IMG/VR virus record: IMGVR_UViG_3300023313_000005
Coordinates: 1 to 64,000 of that record
Strand: one strand, 5' to 3'
Length of the DNA stretch: 64,000 bases
DNA from: a virus
The notes under the pieces were generated by a model. The model did no database searches, had not been told where the DNA came from, and was given only the letters and a program-made list of their open reading frames with translations. The first letter of the stretch is position 1. Each line of letters opens with the position of its first letter. This document shows positions 28,128-37,078 of this stretch, piece by piece. The position numbers were made by a program, and so were the translations under genes.

Positions 28128-28880
28128 TTATTTAATTAAATTGTTAATAATTTTTGTTATTTCTGTTTTATATTTATTAAATACAATATTTCCATTTAAA
28201 GAAGGTGCTGAATTTATTTCTATAATCTTATATATTGGATTATTTCTAATTTCACCATTTTTATATTGGCTTTGTACTCGAACATCACAAGCACCTATAT
28301 CTAAATTAACTGCATTTAATGCTTTTACACAATCATTTACTATTTGTTCCCAATTAATTGGTTTTTCAAACATTTTATTATTTTCTAATATCCAATTAGA
28401 ATTATTAGAATTTCTATAGAATCGTGTAGTAGCTGTTGATTTTAATAATTTTCTACATGCATGAAAACATCCATTTTTAGAAACATGTATTCTATATTCT
28501 CTTACTCCTGAAAAATATTCTTCAAAAATATAATTTGAAAATTTTAATTTATTATAATTTTGCTCATCTCGTAATAAAAATATATCTTTAGCACGAGATC
28601 CATAAATAGGTTTAGCTATAATAGGGTATTTTAAATTATCAATTTTATATAATGAATATTTGCAAGTAGGAATATCATACTCATTAAAACATTGTTTCAT
28701 AATTCTTTTATTAGCACTATTTTTACATGCATTTGATGAATTAATTTCTAAATATTTATGTTTTAATGGAGTATTATGAGTAGAACCTAATCTAAGTAAT
28801 ACTCTTTTTGGAAAAAATGGTAATTCTTTTCTTAATCTATTATGAGAAGGATGTCGTGATCTAATTATAGGTTTAAACAT
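28128..28880 (-). CDS. ATP-grasp ligase
   Basis: A 250-residue ATP-grasp enzyme. PIIAKPIYGSRAKDI is the nucleotide-binding Lys/Gly-rich loop, YIFEEYFSGVREYRIHV the hinge and strand, and GACDVRV ... YKIIEINSAPSL the metal-binding D-x-E/N motifs. The family activates a carboxylate as acyl phosphate and joins it to an amine (RimK-like, carboxylate-amine). It gives the cluster a third ligase beside the two amidoligases. The nearest neighbours (GGCT-like protein; unknown protein 2 bases upstream) suggest peptide or amino-acid conjugation. Confidence 0.85.
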   Translation of the reverse strand: MFKPIIRSRHPSHNRLRKELPFFPKRVLLRLGSTHNTPLKHKYLEINSSNACKNSANKRIMKQCFNEYDIPTCKYSLYKIDNLKYPIIAKPIYGSRAKDIFLLRDEQNYNKLKFSNYIFEEYFSGVREYRIHVSKNGCFHACRKLLKSTATTRFYRNSNNSNWILENNKMFEKPINWEQIVNDCVKALNAVNLDIGACDVRVQSQYKNGEIRNNPIYKIIEINSAPSLNGNIVFNKYKTEITKIINNLIK

Positions 28881-28881
28881 T

Positions 28882-29610
28882 TTATACTTTTTTTAGACAT
28901 TTTATATTAATTGTTTTTTCTTTATTATGTTGATCAGTTACGATACAATAATTATTTTTAATACGCTTTACAATAAATAATTCATTTAATTTAGTATTAA
29001 TAGAATATTTATCATATTTTATATATTTTACAATATTACCTTTTTCTATCTTATTTTTTAATACTGATAATCCGTAATTAAAAATAGTATGTTCTAATTT
29101 ATATATTTTATTAATCGAAAATACACGACGAGTAAAAGGTTGTATAAAACAAGCTAAATTAAGAGAATGTGGCCATAATAACTTTTGATGGTTTTTTGCT
29201 ATATAAGTAACAGTTGGGGAAGCTATATCATTAACTGCATATAATTTCCTTGTATGAGATAATGAATTTACTTCGGTATTATCATTATATATAAAAAATT
29301 TACCAAATACATTTATATAAAGAACTTTATCATAATCAATATGAAAAGAAATTTCATTTGATTCTGTAGGATAATTATTATCTGCTAATAAAAAATGTTT
29401 TTTAGAATATAAATTACCGTCTATAGAAACATAATTCTTAGTAGTTTTATGAACATAATAATATGTATTATATATTAATTTATTTCCTGAATAACTTGCA
29501 CTATTGCTTAAAACTACCCCATTAGATAATATTATATCATTATCTATTTCAGATAAAGGTTTATAATTTTGAAATAACTGATCTCTGATTTGATTCTCTA
29601 ACTCTTCCAT
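28882..29610 (-). CDS. Unknown protein of the amide-ligase cluster
   Basis: A 242-residue protein, Tyr/Asn-rich with many predicted beta strands and no recognised motif. It starts inside the end of the type 2 ligase gene (50-base overlap) and ends 1 base before the ATP-grasp start. Its position makes it a candidate carrier, substrate or accessory protein, but this is context only. Confidence 0.75.
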   Translation of the reverse strand: MEELENQIRDQLFQNYKPLSEIDNDIILSNGVVLSNSASYSGNKLIYNTYYYVHKTTKNYVSIDGNLYSKKHFLLADNNYPTESNEISFHIDYDKVLYINVFGKFFIYNDNTEVNSLSHTRKLYAVNDIASPTVTYIAKNHQKLLWPHSLNLACFIQPFTRRVFSINKIYKLEHTIFNYGLSVLKNKIEKGNIVKYIKYDKYSINTKLNELFIVKRIKNNYCIVTDQHNKEKTINIKCLKKV

Positions 29611-30391
29611 TTGTAATAATTGAAATATTATATTTATTAATAATATTAGTTGCTAATATTTTATCATTATTATTTATAGCATTGATTATATTACTTTTTA
29701 ATTCATTTGTAATTATATTATTATTATTAACAAAAGTTATTGCTTGTAAGGTTTGATTAAATACCCATTTTTGAAGTGATGTATTTTTTAACCAAAAATT
29801 AGAAATTGTACGGTACTCAATACCATATTTAGTAAATCTAAATCTACCCGCTTTTCCATATTCTTGTTTTCTAATATCATCATTATCCATAATTACAGCA
29901 GGTACTCCTAGAAATAAATCCATTGCTTTAACTAACTGTTCTGATATTTCCATCTCTGGCGTATCCCATCCTACATGTATATGACCTCCCGCAAATCTAT
30001 ATTTAGGATGAGGTTTTATGGGAGTCATCATATTAGTAGTCCATACATCAAAATCAATACTACATCCAAATGTAGATGCTTGTTTAGTTTTAAGAACTTT
30101 CTCTGAAAATTCCATAGAAGGGTCAGCTATTAATTTCATACCACTAGGTAATAATTTTGTAATTTCTGTTTTACAAAATTTTATTTCTCTTATAAAGGAC
30201 TTATAATCTATTACAGGAGGAATATTAAATTCTACCATTACATTATCTTCTTGTACAGCATGTCCGTTATTTGATAATTTGCGAGGTTTTCTTTTAGTTC
30301 CTCCTAAAAGTCCTTCTGCAGAAATTGAATTATTATTATTATCTATAATAAACATTTCGGGATCTGTTCCTATTGTTATATTAGTTATCAT
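29561..30391 (-). CDS. Phage-type COOH-NH2 ligase (PF14395-like)
   Basis: A 276-residue second amidoligase. ITIGTDPEMFI opens the fold (metal-binding DPE); AVQEDNVMVEFNIPP, GCSIDFDVWT, FAGGHIHVG and RFTKYGIEYRTISNFWL are hallmarks of the phage type 2 ligase family, which is distinct from the PF12224 enzyme 3 kb away. It is predicted to form amide bonds with ATP on small molecules or proteins. It overlaps an unknown gene on each side (4 and 50 bases), so the cluster is tightly coupled. Confidence 0.85.
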   Translation of the reverse strand: MITNITIGTDPEMFIIDNNNNSISAEGLLGGTKRKPRKLSNNGHAVQEDNVMVEFNIPPVIDYKSFIREIKFCKTEITKLLPSGMKLIADPSMEFSEKVLKTKQASTFGCSIDFDVWTTNMMTPIKPHPKYRFAGGHIHVGWDTPEMEISEQLVKAMDLFLGVPAVIMDNDDIRKQEYGKAGRFRFTKYGIEYRTISNFWLKNTSLQKWVFNQTLQAITFVNNNNIITNELKSNIINAINNNDKILATNIINKYNISIITNGRVRESNQRSVISKL

Positions 30392-31059
30392 TTGTTATTA
30401 TTTATTGTTTTAATAATTCCAGAATTGTTGTGTAAATCATAATTATCACTAAAATCAAACCATGAAGTGTGATACACTTTAACTTTATTAATTATATCAA
30501 TAAACGGTTTACCTTTTATTAAAAATTTGTCATTTGATAAACATTCACTATTGTCTATGTTTTTAATAAAATTATCTACTGTACTATTGTTATAAAAAAT
30601 ACCAATTCTTAATAATAATAAATACATACTTAATAAATGAGGCTCAGATCCCCATTGTTTATCAAACCTTACTTTTATACATTTATTATGTAGTGATAAA
30701 TCTGTTTCATTTATTAATGTTTGTAATGTAATTATAGATTTTGGTATTTCAAAATTACGTTCAATATAATGAATAAAATGTTTTAAATTATTTACATTAT
30801 TTTTATTTAATTCAAAATCATCATGATGAAGTATTAATGTATATTTATTTCGTTTTTTTAATAAAGAAGAGTTACATTTAAATCCGTAAATTGATATATC
30901 ACGACCTGTAATTTGAGACCAAAATATATCTTGAAAATAATCTTTACAGTACGTTAAAGGTGTAATATTTATATTATTTTCAATTAAAGAAAATTGTATA
31001 CCTGATGTTACTGCTTCCTCTAATTTATGCTGTAAGTTGTTCTGAATAATTGTGATCAT
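30388..31059 (-). CDS. Unknown protein of the amide-ligase cluster
   Basis: A 223-residue protein not recognised. It contains a KCIKVRFDKQWGSEPH segment and a hydrophobic helix (LLSMYLLLLRIGIFY). Genes for unknown proteins with this arrangement accompany phage type 2 COOH-NH2 ligases, but I cannot name a family. It overlaps the class I amidotransferase gene by 35 bases and the ligase by 4. Confidence 0.7.
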   Translation of the reverse strand: MITIIQNNLQHKLEEAVTSGIQFSLIENNINITPLTYCKDYFQDIFWSQITGRDISIYGFKCNSSLLKKRNKYTLILHHDDFELNKNNVNNLKHFIHYIERNFEIPKSIITLQTLINETDLSLHNKCIKVRFDKQWGSEPHLLSMYLLLLRIGIFYNNSTVDNFIKNIDNSECLSNDKFLIKGKPFIDIINKVKVYHTSWFDFSDNYDLHNNSGIIKTINNNK

Positions 31060-31639
31060 AACAATATTTTTTTAATAAATCTTTTACTAATTTACATGAA
31101 GGGTGAGAGGTCTCTTCATATTCAGGATGAAATTGTACCGCTAATGCATTTAAATCTTTATAATAAATAATTTCATATTCAATTACATTAGAAGTTATAT
31201 TAGTAGCTATTTTATTTTTACAAAATGCTAATGGTAAATATGAATTAATATTTGTAGGATTCATCATTTGATGATGATAACTATTAACTTTAATTACTTT
31301 ATTATTACAAATAATTTCATGATCTTTACAATTATGATTATTTACATCTTGAATTAATGATCCACCAGATACAACAGTTAGTAATTGAGCACCTCTACAT
31401 ATTCCTAATATTGGAATATTATGTAATTTAGCCATTTCAATTACTTTTATTTCTTTATAATCACGATTTTTATCTGGGATATCATTTTTTAAATCTTCAT
31501 ATTGATCATATAATTTAGCGTTTATATCAGTACCTCCTCCTAATATTACTAAATTAGCATCTTTTACAGTGTATACTTCTTTGTAATTACTTAACCATTC
31601 ATGTGATTCATTAGGTGATGTCATATAAATTTTAAGCAT
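31025..31639 (-). CDS. Class I glutamine amidotransferase / gamma-glutamyl hydrolase-like (PuuD/peptidase C26)
   Basis: A 204-residue class I GATase fold. LVILGGGTDINAKLY is the PuuD-like opening, ILGICRGAQLL has the nucleophile C81 in its elbow, and AVQFHPEYEE supplies H171 and E173, completing the triad. The family hydrolyses gamma-glutamyl bonds or moves ammonia. With two class II amidotransferases and the GGCT-like protein, the cluster holds four enzymes able to act on glutamine or gamma-glutamyl bonds. Confidence 0.88.
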   Translation of the reverse strand: MLKIYMTSPNESHEWLSNYKEVYTVKDANLVILGGGTDINAKLYDQYEDLKNDIPDKNRDYKEIKVIEMAKLHNIPILGICRGAQLLTVVSGGSLIQDVNNHNCKDHEIICNNKVIKVNSYHHQMMNPTNINSYLPLAFCKNKIATNITSNVIEYEIIYYKDLNALAVQFHPEYEETSHPSCKLVKDLLKKYCYDHNYSEQLTA

Positions 31640-32198
31640 TTTTTAATAATTTTTTATTACGGTTATAAACATATGTTAAATCTGACATTAAATTGGTAAA
31701 TGATAACTCATCAATATACCAATCATCGCCTTCTTCATCAATTTCTAATTCGTGATCATTCATAATTACTCTTATATCAGAATAAAATTGATCATCATCT
31801 AATTGATAATATTCATCATTACTATTTTCACATGATGATATATAAGTAGATGACTTAATTACTATTTTGTATGTTGTACAACAATACCATAAATAATAAT
31901 TTAATTTATACAATACTCGTAATAAACTCTTATAAAACATATAATATGTCATATTAGGGAAATAATTACGTGTTAATGCATATAATGATGTTACTGATCT
32001 AGATGCATTAGTACTACAATTTATATAACCTGGAGTAATTATATTTGCTGTAGCAGGTGATCCTTTTTTTATATAATTTAATAAAAAAGAATATGGTGTC
32101 TTATATAAAAAATAAGGTGTTTCAGTATCTTTATTATAAATTTTCATCATAGGACACATATCTAACGCTCTTTTTGAATTAAAATTGTAATTTTTCAT
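31632..32198 (-). CDS. Unknown acidic protein
   Basis: A 188-residue protein with a Tyr-rich middle and an acidic C-terminal half (DDQFYSDIRV, ELEIDEEGDDWYIDE). No family recognised. It overlaps its neighbours by 8 and 20 bases, between the DNA polymerase side and the amidotransferase. Confidence 0.75.
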   Translation of the reverse strand: MKNYNFNSKRALDMCPMMKIYNKDTETPYFLYKTPYSFLLNYIKKGSPATANIITPGYINCSTNASRSVTSLYALTRNYFPNMTYYMFYKSLLRVLYKLNYYLWYCCTTYKIVIKSSTYISSCENSNDEYYQLDDDQFYSDIRVIMNDHELEIDEEGDDWYIDELSFTNLMSDLTYVYNRNKKLLKNA

Positions 32199-32733
32199 AA
32201 TCTCTTTTAATTATTAGATTTTTAATTACATGATATTTATTATTTTTACCATATAAAATAGAATTATGTTTTTTTATTTTATATTTATATTCTTTGAATG
32301 TTAATATTTTTTGATCTTTAAAATCGGTTGAATTATTAGTATCACAATAATGACTATATTGCAATAATTCAATAGGATTTAAATCAAAATTATCTTTTAG
32401 CCATTTGAAAGTTTTTAATATTGTGTTTCTTTCTTTATCTATATAAGATATCAGTTTTATAAGTAACTTTAAACTATTAAATGTATGTTCGTTACCCATT
32501 AAAATTAATTCATTAGTTTTAGTATTTATAGAAAATGGTAAATTTAAATCATTTTTTATAAAATCTAACCATTCATCAATTAAGATACCTGTCATATCAC
32601 CATCTATTGTAATAATAACATCTTTAATTTTATCTTTAATTTTAAGTAATTTAAATTCATCATACGTATTAGCTAAATCATAGTATATATAATTGTTATC
32701 TGTTTCTATTGATATATATAAATTGGGTTCCAT
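32179..32733 (-). CDS. Unknown protein beside DNA polymerase
   Basis: A 184-residue protein not recognised: Lys/Asp/Asn-rich, mixed alpha/beta, no motif. It begins 1 base after the polymerase stop, so it is co-transcribed with it. Confidence 0.75.
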   Translation of the reverse strand: MEPNLYISIETDNNYIYYDLANTYDEFKLLKIKDKIKDVIITIDGDMTGILIDEWLDFIKNDLNLPFSINTKTNELILMGNEHTFNSLKLLIKLISYIDKERNTILKTFKWLKDNFDLNPIELLQYSHYCDTNNSTDFKDQKILTFKEYKYKIKKHNSILYGKNNKYHVIKNLIIKRDYEKLQF

Positions 32734-32734
32734 A

Positions 32735-34540
32735 TTAAAATAAAGTTAATTGTTTATTTTCAATTACGTTTATAATTTTATAACATTCTCTAATATAATA
32801 ATTCATATTTATATTTTTTAAATAATTAATATTACTATCATAGTCATTTAATATTGTAACATTAAAACCTGATTCAATAGCTTCTATACGTCCATCTTCG
32901 TGGTGTTTATACAATGAATTATTACTATTGGATATAATATATCTATTTGTTTTTTGTAATCGTTTATACCCCTTTAAAGTGTGTAATATAGTAGCCCATC
33001 CTTTAGTAGCTGTAAAACTTTTACAAAAATCAAATATGTTACATTCATTTAATGATTGTTCTATTGGAATAGATTTTAAAAAATAATTACTAATTGCGAT
33101 TCTTACTGCTTTCATAGAATGATTTTTATGCCAATCTCTTTCTATTTCAAAAGCACCTTTATATTTTATTTTGTTATCAATTGTACAAGCTATATAATTA
33201 TTTACATCACGTATTATCATTTGTTTATAATTAACATATTCTAATTCTAAATTAGTTAATTTTTCCCATGATTTACATATTTGTATACATTTATTATATT
33301 CAGATTTTGGTAATAATATTGTTAATCCATCTGTATTAATTTGTAACATTGTTACATCATATAATAAATCTACTATTTTTTCAGAAAGCATTGTTAATAA
33401 TAACTGACCATTAATAGTAATGTTCATTGTAAATAATGGGTCATATAAAAAACTATATTCACTATTAGATTTACCAAAAGATCCATTTAACGCAATTTTA
33501 ATTACATAATTCTGAGGAGTACCTTTTTTAAATGTTTTTCTTATTTCATATTGTTGTTTATATATTTTACAAAATGCTAAACCTAAATGTTTAGGATAAA
33601 AATTATTACTAATAGCTAAGTTAGGATAATATGATTTTACATCAATATCTAAAATCATATGAGTATTAGAATTAGAGTATCTTCCGGGTGAAATACAACC
33701 ATGAATTCCTCCTGTACCAAATTCATATTTAAAATTTTTATATATTACATTTAAATTTTTAAATACTCCTTTTGTTTCGGTAATAATTTTATTTTTAAGA
33801 ATTGATAGAAAATTGTTAAATTCTTTACTTGAATATTTAACATAAGGTAATATACAATCTTTTAATTTAATTTCTTTTCTATATGTACGTAATTGATTAA
33901 TTGTTGATATACTAGTATTTAATTCTTCAGATAATAGTTTTTTAAAAATACTTTCACCTATACCTGCATCAGGTTTATTTAATACATTTATATTATATAT
34001 TTTGCTAATTTCTTTTCTTAACTCAATTACAGGTAACGATTTTAAATAAAATTCATATGTTGAATCTACATCATTTATGCAATATTTTATTATATCAGGT
34101 ATTTGGTGTTTTTCTATAATAGCATCGGGCGATAATGGTAAATCTTGAACTTTTTTCCAACGTAATGCTATTTGTATTTTTTTCAAACTAGTACGTTTGG
34201 CTTTATTATCAAAATGCCAAATTTTATATAAATCTATTTGAGGAATAATTACTTCTGATTCATATATTGATGAATATTTACTATTTATTATTTCTTTACT
34301 TTTATTATATAATCCTTTTATATTTCTTGTTTTTATTAAATAATGTAATAAAGGATAATCATAATTAATATTATTAAATCCTATTAATTGAATATCAGAT
34401 AATAAAAATTTTATATATTCATCAAAGTCATTTTTACTGTCATGTAATATAAATATTTTAGTTTCTTTAGTTTTTATATTAAAGAATATACCACAGTGGA
34501 AATTTTTAAATTGTTCTAAATCATATATATAAGTATCCAT
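32735..34540 (-). CDS. Family B DNA polymerase with 3'-5' exonuclease
   Basis: A 601-residue polymerase. Exonuclease motifs: ExoI Y-D7-L-E9, ExoII FNNINYD61, ExoIII YCIND157. Polymerase motifs: A DVKSYYPN with D300, B KIALNGSFGK (348-357), C INTDG with D404; the first Asp of the usual DTD is Asn here (N402). It is smaller than phage T4 gp43, nearer protein-primed or compact B polymerases, and crAss-like groups with a B-type enzyme are known. It is the first gene after the terminator at 34551, leading the whole minus-strand replication unit. Confidence 0.9.
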   Translation of the reverse strand: MDTYIYDLEQFKNFHCGIFFNIKTKETKIFILHDSKNDFDEYIKFLLSDIQLIGFNNINYDYPLLHYLIKTRNIKGLYNKSKEIINSKYSSIYESEVIIPQIDLYKIWHFDNKAKRTSLKKIQIALRWKKVQDLPLSPDAIIEKHQIPDIIKYCINDVDSTYEFYLKSLPVIELRKEISKIYNINVLNKPDAGIGESIFKKLLSEELNTSISTINQLRTYRKEIKLKDCILPYVKYSSKEFNNFLSILKNKIITETKGVFKNLNVIYKNFKYEFGTGGIHGCISPGRYSNSNTHMILDIDVKSYYPNLAISNNFYPKHLGLAFCKIYKQQYEIRKTFKKGTPQNYVIKIALNGSFGKSNSEYSFLYDPLFTMNITINGQLLLTMLSEKIVDLLYDVTMLQINTDGLTILLPKSEYNKCIQICKSWEKLTNLELEYVNYKQMIIRDVNNYIACTIDNKIKYKGAFEIERDWHKNHSMKAVRIAISNYFLKSIPIEQSLNECNIFDFCKSFTATKGWATILHTLKGYKRLQKTNRYIISNSNNSLYKHHEDGRIEAIESGFNVTILNDYDSNINYLKNINMNYYIRECYKIINVIENKQLTLF

Positions 34541-34550
34541 GTTTAAAATA

Positions 34551-34574
34551 AGAAAGGGGAATTACCCCCTTTCT
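34551..34574 (-). terminator. Terminator between array A unit and DNA polymerase unit
   Basis: Hairpin with 9-base arms AGAAAGGGG / CCCCTTTCT followed on the minus strand by a T-rich run. It closes the transcription unit that holds array A and isolates it from the replication unit. Confidence 0.8.
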
Positions 34575-34612
34575 GTTTAAGTTAAATTAATAATTCATAC
34601 ACATTAAAATTA

Positions 34613-34632
34613 AAGAACATGTACGTTCTTTA
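34613..34632 (-). terminator. Second hairpin at the end of the array A unit
   Basis: Perfect inverted repeat AAAGAAC / GTTCTTT overlapping the stop codon of the membrane protein gene, followed on the minus strand by an AT-rich tail. Probably a weak terminator or 3'-end stabiliser. Confidence 0.45.
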
Positions 34633-35016
34633 ATCTTTTCTTTTTTTTATTTTAATATTATGAATACGTGAACATACTCTTAAAAATGAAACATCGTCAT
34701 CCTCAATCCAATATTTTATTAATAGTCTAGATTGTTTACTACTAATATGAAAAATATTACTTAATTTTAATATTAATATATAATCATCTAATTTAGAATT
34801 ATTATCTATGTAATTCCAAATTTCATCAGGATAAAATCGTATTTCTGAATAATGATTATAGTAATAAATTAAATATAGTATTGCTATTAATAAAAAAGTT
34901 ATAATTATTCCAATCATTAATTTATTGTTTTTTATGTTTAATAAATTACATTTAAATAAAATTTTAATTTTGTATCTATCATAATATATTTTTATAATGA
35001 ATTGAGTTCTTTCCAT
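34630..35016 (-). CDS. Single-pass membrane protein closing array A
   Basis: A 128-residue protein with a strong hydrophobic segment at about 34-54 (MIGIIITFLLIAILYLIYYY), then a basic C-terminus ending in KIKKRKD. The start at 35016 overlaps the last array gene by 25 bases; the Met at 34917, directly at the membrane segment, is an equally good start. It is the last gene of the array A unit. Not recognised. Confidence 0.6.
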   Translation of the reverse strand: MERTQFIIKIYYDRYKIKILFKCNLLNIKNNKLMIGIIITFLLIAILYLIYYYNHYSEIRFYPDEIWNYIDNNSKLDDYILILKLSNIFHISSKQSRLLIKYWIEDDDVSFLRVCSRIHNIKIKKRKD

Positions 35017-35228
35017 TTTCCCATAGACATAGACCCTTTATAACTATATTTTAATCCGTATCCACTTCCCCAATTAGTACCTTTTCCACTTCCCTCTCCA
35101 GACCCATTCCCTATTCCGCCTGTTGAACAACATCCACTACCATCCATATATCTATGTGTATAAAGATATTCTATATTATTCATATCTATAAGTATATTGT
35201 CTAATCTATCTATTGTAAAATCTATCAT
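34992..35228 (-). CDS. Array A gene 18: short Gly-rich MID-family protein
   Basis: A 78-residue member. The head MIDFTIDRLDN keeps the family start, but the first half is ordinary sequence; Gly/Ser runs (NGSGEGSGKG) fill the middle. It has adjacent cysteines (GCCST). It starts 8 bases after the previous member ends. Divergent last copy. Confidence 0.65.
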   Translation of the reverse strand: MIDFTIDRLDNILIDMNNIEYLYTHRYMDGSGCCSTGGIGNGSGEGSGKGTNWGSGYGLKYSYKGSMSMGKWKELNSL

Positions 35229-35236
35229 ATTATTTT

Positions 35237-35494
35237 TTAATAAATTGAACTATCTAAAATTAAAAATTCATTCCCAGTTCCAAGATCATGTCCCGTCCTT
35301 TCACTTTCACCATAATCTGCTATGTATAAATTTTCATGCTGAGTATTTACTAAACTACAATCTATCCATCCTCCGTATTTATTTCCTCCACCTGTTCCGT
35401 GTCCCATAGAATTAATTTTTGGTGCGGTAGAACTTAAAAATAATACCCCTCTAGGATAACATTCCCCATAATCATTAATATTATAATCTATCAT
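35237..35494 (-). CDS. Array A gene 17: MID-family protein, less repetitive
   Basis: An 85-residue member beginning MIDYNINDYGE. Only a short Gly-rich core (GHGTGGGNKYGG) remains; the rest is mixed sequence. A 4-base overlap links it to the previous member. It may show what a non-repetitive fold of this family looks like. Confidence 0.65.
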   Translation of the reverse strand: MIDYNINDYGECYPRGVLFLSSTAPKINSMGHGTGGGNKYGGWIDCSLVNTQHENLYIADYGESERTGHDLGTGNEFLILDSSIY

Positions 35495-35745
35495 AATATA
35501 CTAATTTCTTCTCCTTTTCCGATATCATAATGATAAATATATTTATCATTATATGTACTTTCATATCCACATCCATATTTAGTTTCGTACGTGCATTGTA
35601 TATATCCTAACCCACACCCATTTCCATTTTTCTCTCCATACTCAGATGAATTTCCACTTCCGTGCCCATTTCCATATCTATAACCTTGTCCATTTCCTCT
35701 TCCCCCATGTCCCGTTCCTTTATTATTAAGTCTTGTATCTATCAT
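35491..35745 (-). CDS. Array A gene 16: Gly-rich MID-family protein
   Basis: An 84-residue member: MIDTRLNNKG head, Gly at nearly every second residue to about residue 50, then a Tyr-rich tail with two cysteines and the common -IL end. ATGA overlap with the next gene. Confidence 0.7.
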   Translation of the reverse strand: MIDTRLNNKGTGHGGRGNGQGYRYGNGHGSGNSSEYGEKNGNGCGLGYIQCTYETKYGCGYESTYNDKYIYHYDIGKGEEISIL

Positions 35746-35939
35746 AATATATTTATATATTCATGTCCACATCCTTTTTCATCTATATATCCTATTCCAT
35801 ATCCACTTCCATATCCATCTTTTATTCCCTTTCCTAATCTATCTCCACCATCATCTCCCACTCCTTGTCCATATCCATACCCATTGGCATTCCCGAATTC
35901 ATACCAATTTCCATTATTATTAATATTATAATCTACCAT
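35742..35939 (-). CDS. Array A gene 15: Gly-rich MID-family protein
   Basis: A 65-residue member starting MVDYNINNNG (Ile2 to Val) with GYGYGQGVGDDGGD-type repeats and one Cys near the end. It overlaps the previous member by 7 bases and the next by 4. Confidence 0.7.
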   Translation of the reverse strand: MVDYNINNNGNWYEFGNANGYGYGQGVGDDGGDRLGKGIKDGYGSGYGIGYIDEKGCGHEYINIL

Positions 35940-36238
35940 AATATATTGTTTATATATTCACATCCATCTCCATATCCACTTTCATGATTGTTTCCATATC
36001 CATTTCCGCACCCTTTTCTACAGCTATATCCATATCCATTTCCAAGTCCATCTCCATCTCCACATCCGTATCCTTTTCCATATCCTTTCCCATTTCCATA
36101 TCCATTTCCATTTCCATCTCCATCTCCAAGTCCATCTCCATCTCCATCTCCAAACCAATGCCTATATTTATTTCTATTACTATTTCCACATACTATTCTA
36201 TATCCTTTTTCATTAATATCAAGTGTTGCGTCAATCAT
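35933..36238 (-). CDS. Array A gene 14: longest Gly-rich MID-family protein
   Basis: A 101-residue member: MIDATLDINEKG head, then about 60 residues of alternating Gly with Asp, Asn, Tyr or Lys. It has several spaced cysteines. Third codon positions vary within the repeat (GGA/GGG/GGT, TAT/TAC), more than a fresh DNA expansion would show. Confidence 0.7.
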   Translation of the reverse strand: MIDATLDINEKGYRIVCGNSNRNKYRHWFGDGDGDGLGDGDGNGNGYGNGKGYGKGYGCGDGDGLGNGYGYSCRKGCGNGYGNNHESGYGDGCEYINNILW

Positions 36239-36474
36239 AATATATCAATTTCATTTCCATTTCCGTTAATATATTTATTTATATAGTCATATACATAACC
36301 ATATCCGTATCCATATCCATTTTCATTATTATCATTATTTTCTTCTCCGTATCCTTCTCCGTAATCATCCCCATAACCGTCTCCATGTCCACCTCCATAT
36401 CCATGTCCTTTTTTATATCCAACATCATCAGAGAATATATAACATCCCCTATTATTATATTCTATATCTATCAT
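36235..36474 (-). CDS. Array A gene 13: Gly-rich MID-family protein
   Basis: A 79-residue member: MIDIEYNNRG head, GHGYGGGHGDGYGDDYGEGYG core, a short acidic/Asn stretch and -IDIL end. It begins 3 bases after gene 12 ends and overlaps gene 14 by 4. Confidence 0.7.
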   Translation of the reverse strand: MIDIEYNNRGCYIFSDDVGYKKGHGYGGGHGDGYGDDYGEGYGEENNDNNENGYGYGYGYVYDYINKYINGNGNEIDIL

Positions 36475-36477
36475 AAT

Positions 36478-36711
36478 TTATAAAACAAAAGGTTCTTTCC
36501 ATTTCCCACGGTTATATCTATTCAATCCTATATTTTCACCATCTCCGACTCCTTGTCCATTACCTTTTCCACATTTATCTCCCCATCCACTACCTTCTCC
36601 ACGTCCATTACCTTGACCATATTTATTACCTACTCTTATATCATAATGCATTCCATTATCAATTAAATGTGATTTTTTATATCCATTATCATTATATTTT
36701 GTATCTATCAT
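36478..36711 (-). CDS. Array A gene 12: Gly-rich MID-family protein
   Basis: A 77-residue member: MIDTKYNDNG head, a non-repetitive 15-residue insert, then GQGNGRGEGSGWGDKCGKG-type core. Ends KEPFVL instead of the usual -IL. ATGA overlap with gene 11. Confidence 0.7.
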   Translation of the reverse strand: MIDTKYNDNGYKKSHLIDNGMHYDIRVGNKYGQGNGRGEGSGWGDKCGKGNGQGVGDGENIGLNRYNRGKWKEPFVL

Positions 36712-36848
36712 AATATATCATTTTCATACCCGTCCCCATACCCGGTTTCATTGTCATGTCCATCTTCACCACCATCTCCATGCCCATATTCATTTCCAAA
36801 CCCATTTTCATATTCTATTCTATTATTAGTAAATGCTGTATCTATCAT
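36708..36848 (-). CDS. Array A gene 11: shortest Gly-rich MID-family protein
   Basis: A 46-residue member, easily missed by length cut-offs: MIDTAFTNNRIEYENGFG head, then alternating Gly with His/Asp/Glu/Asn, ending ENDIL. Four-base overlaps on both sides place it exactly in the chain. Confidence 0.7.
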   Translation of the reverse strand: MIDTAFTNNRIEYENGFGNEYGHGDGGEDGHDNETGYGDGYENDIL

Positions 36849-37078
36849 AATGCGTTATTTTCATATCTTATTCCATAATTATTATATTTATAATTATATT
36901 CCTCTCCTCCACCATGTTTATTTCCATATCCATTCGCATGTCCTTTTCCATACCCATTTCCGTCTTCAAATCCATATCCACTTCCTTCTCTATATCCCCC
37001 TCCTTCTCCATTTCTATATCCTATTTCATGTCCTATTTTATGTCCTGTTCCAATATTATTAAAATTTACATCTATCAT
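36845..37078 (-). CDS. Array A gene 10: Gly-rich MID-family protein
   Basis: A 77-residue member. The Met at 37078 (MIDVNFNNIG) is the family start; an upstream in-frame Met at 37126 lies inside the previous gene and is rejected. Core has Gly with His, Lys, Glu and Tyr; Tyr/Asn-rich tail. Confidence 0.7.
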   Translation of the reverse strand: MIDVNFNNIGTGHKIGHEIGYRNGEGGGYREGSGYGFEDGNGYGKGHANGYGNKHGGGEEYNYKYNNYGIRYENNAL

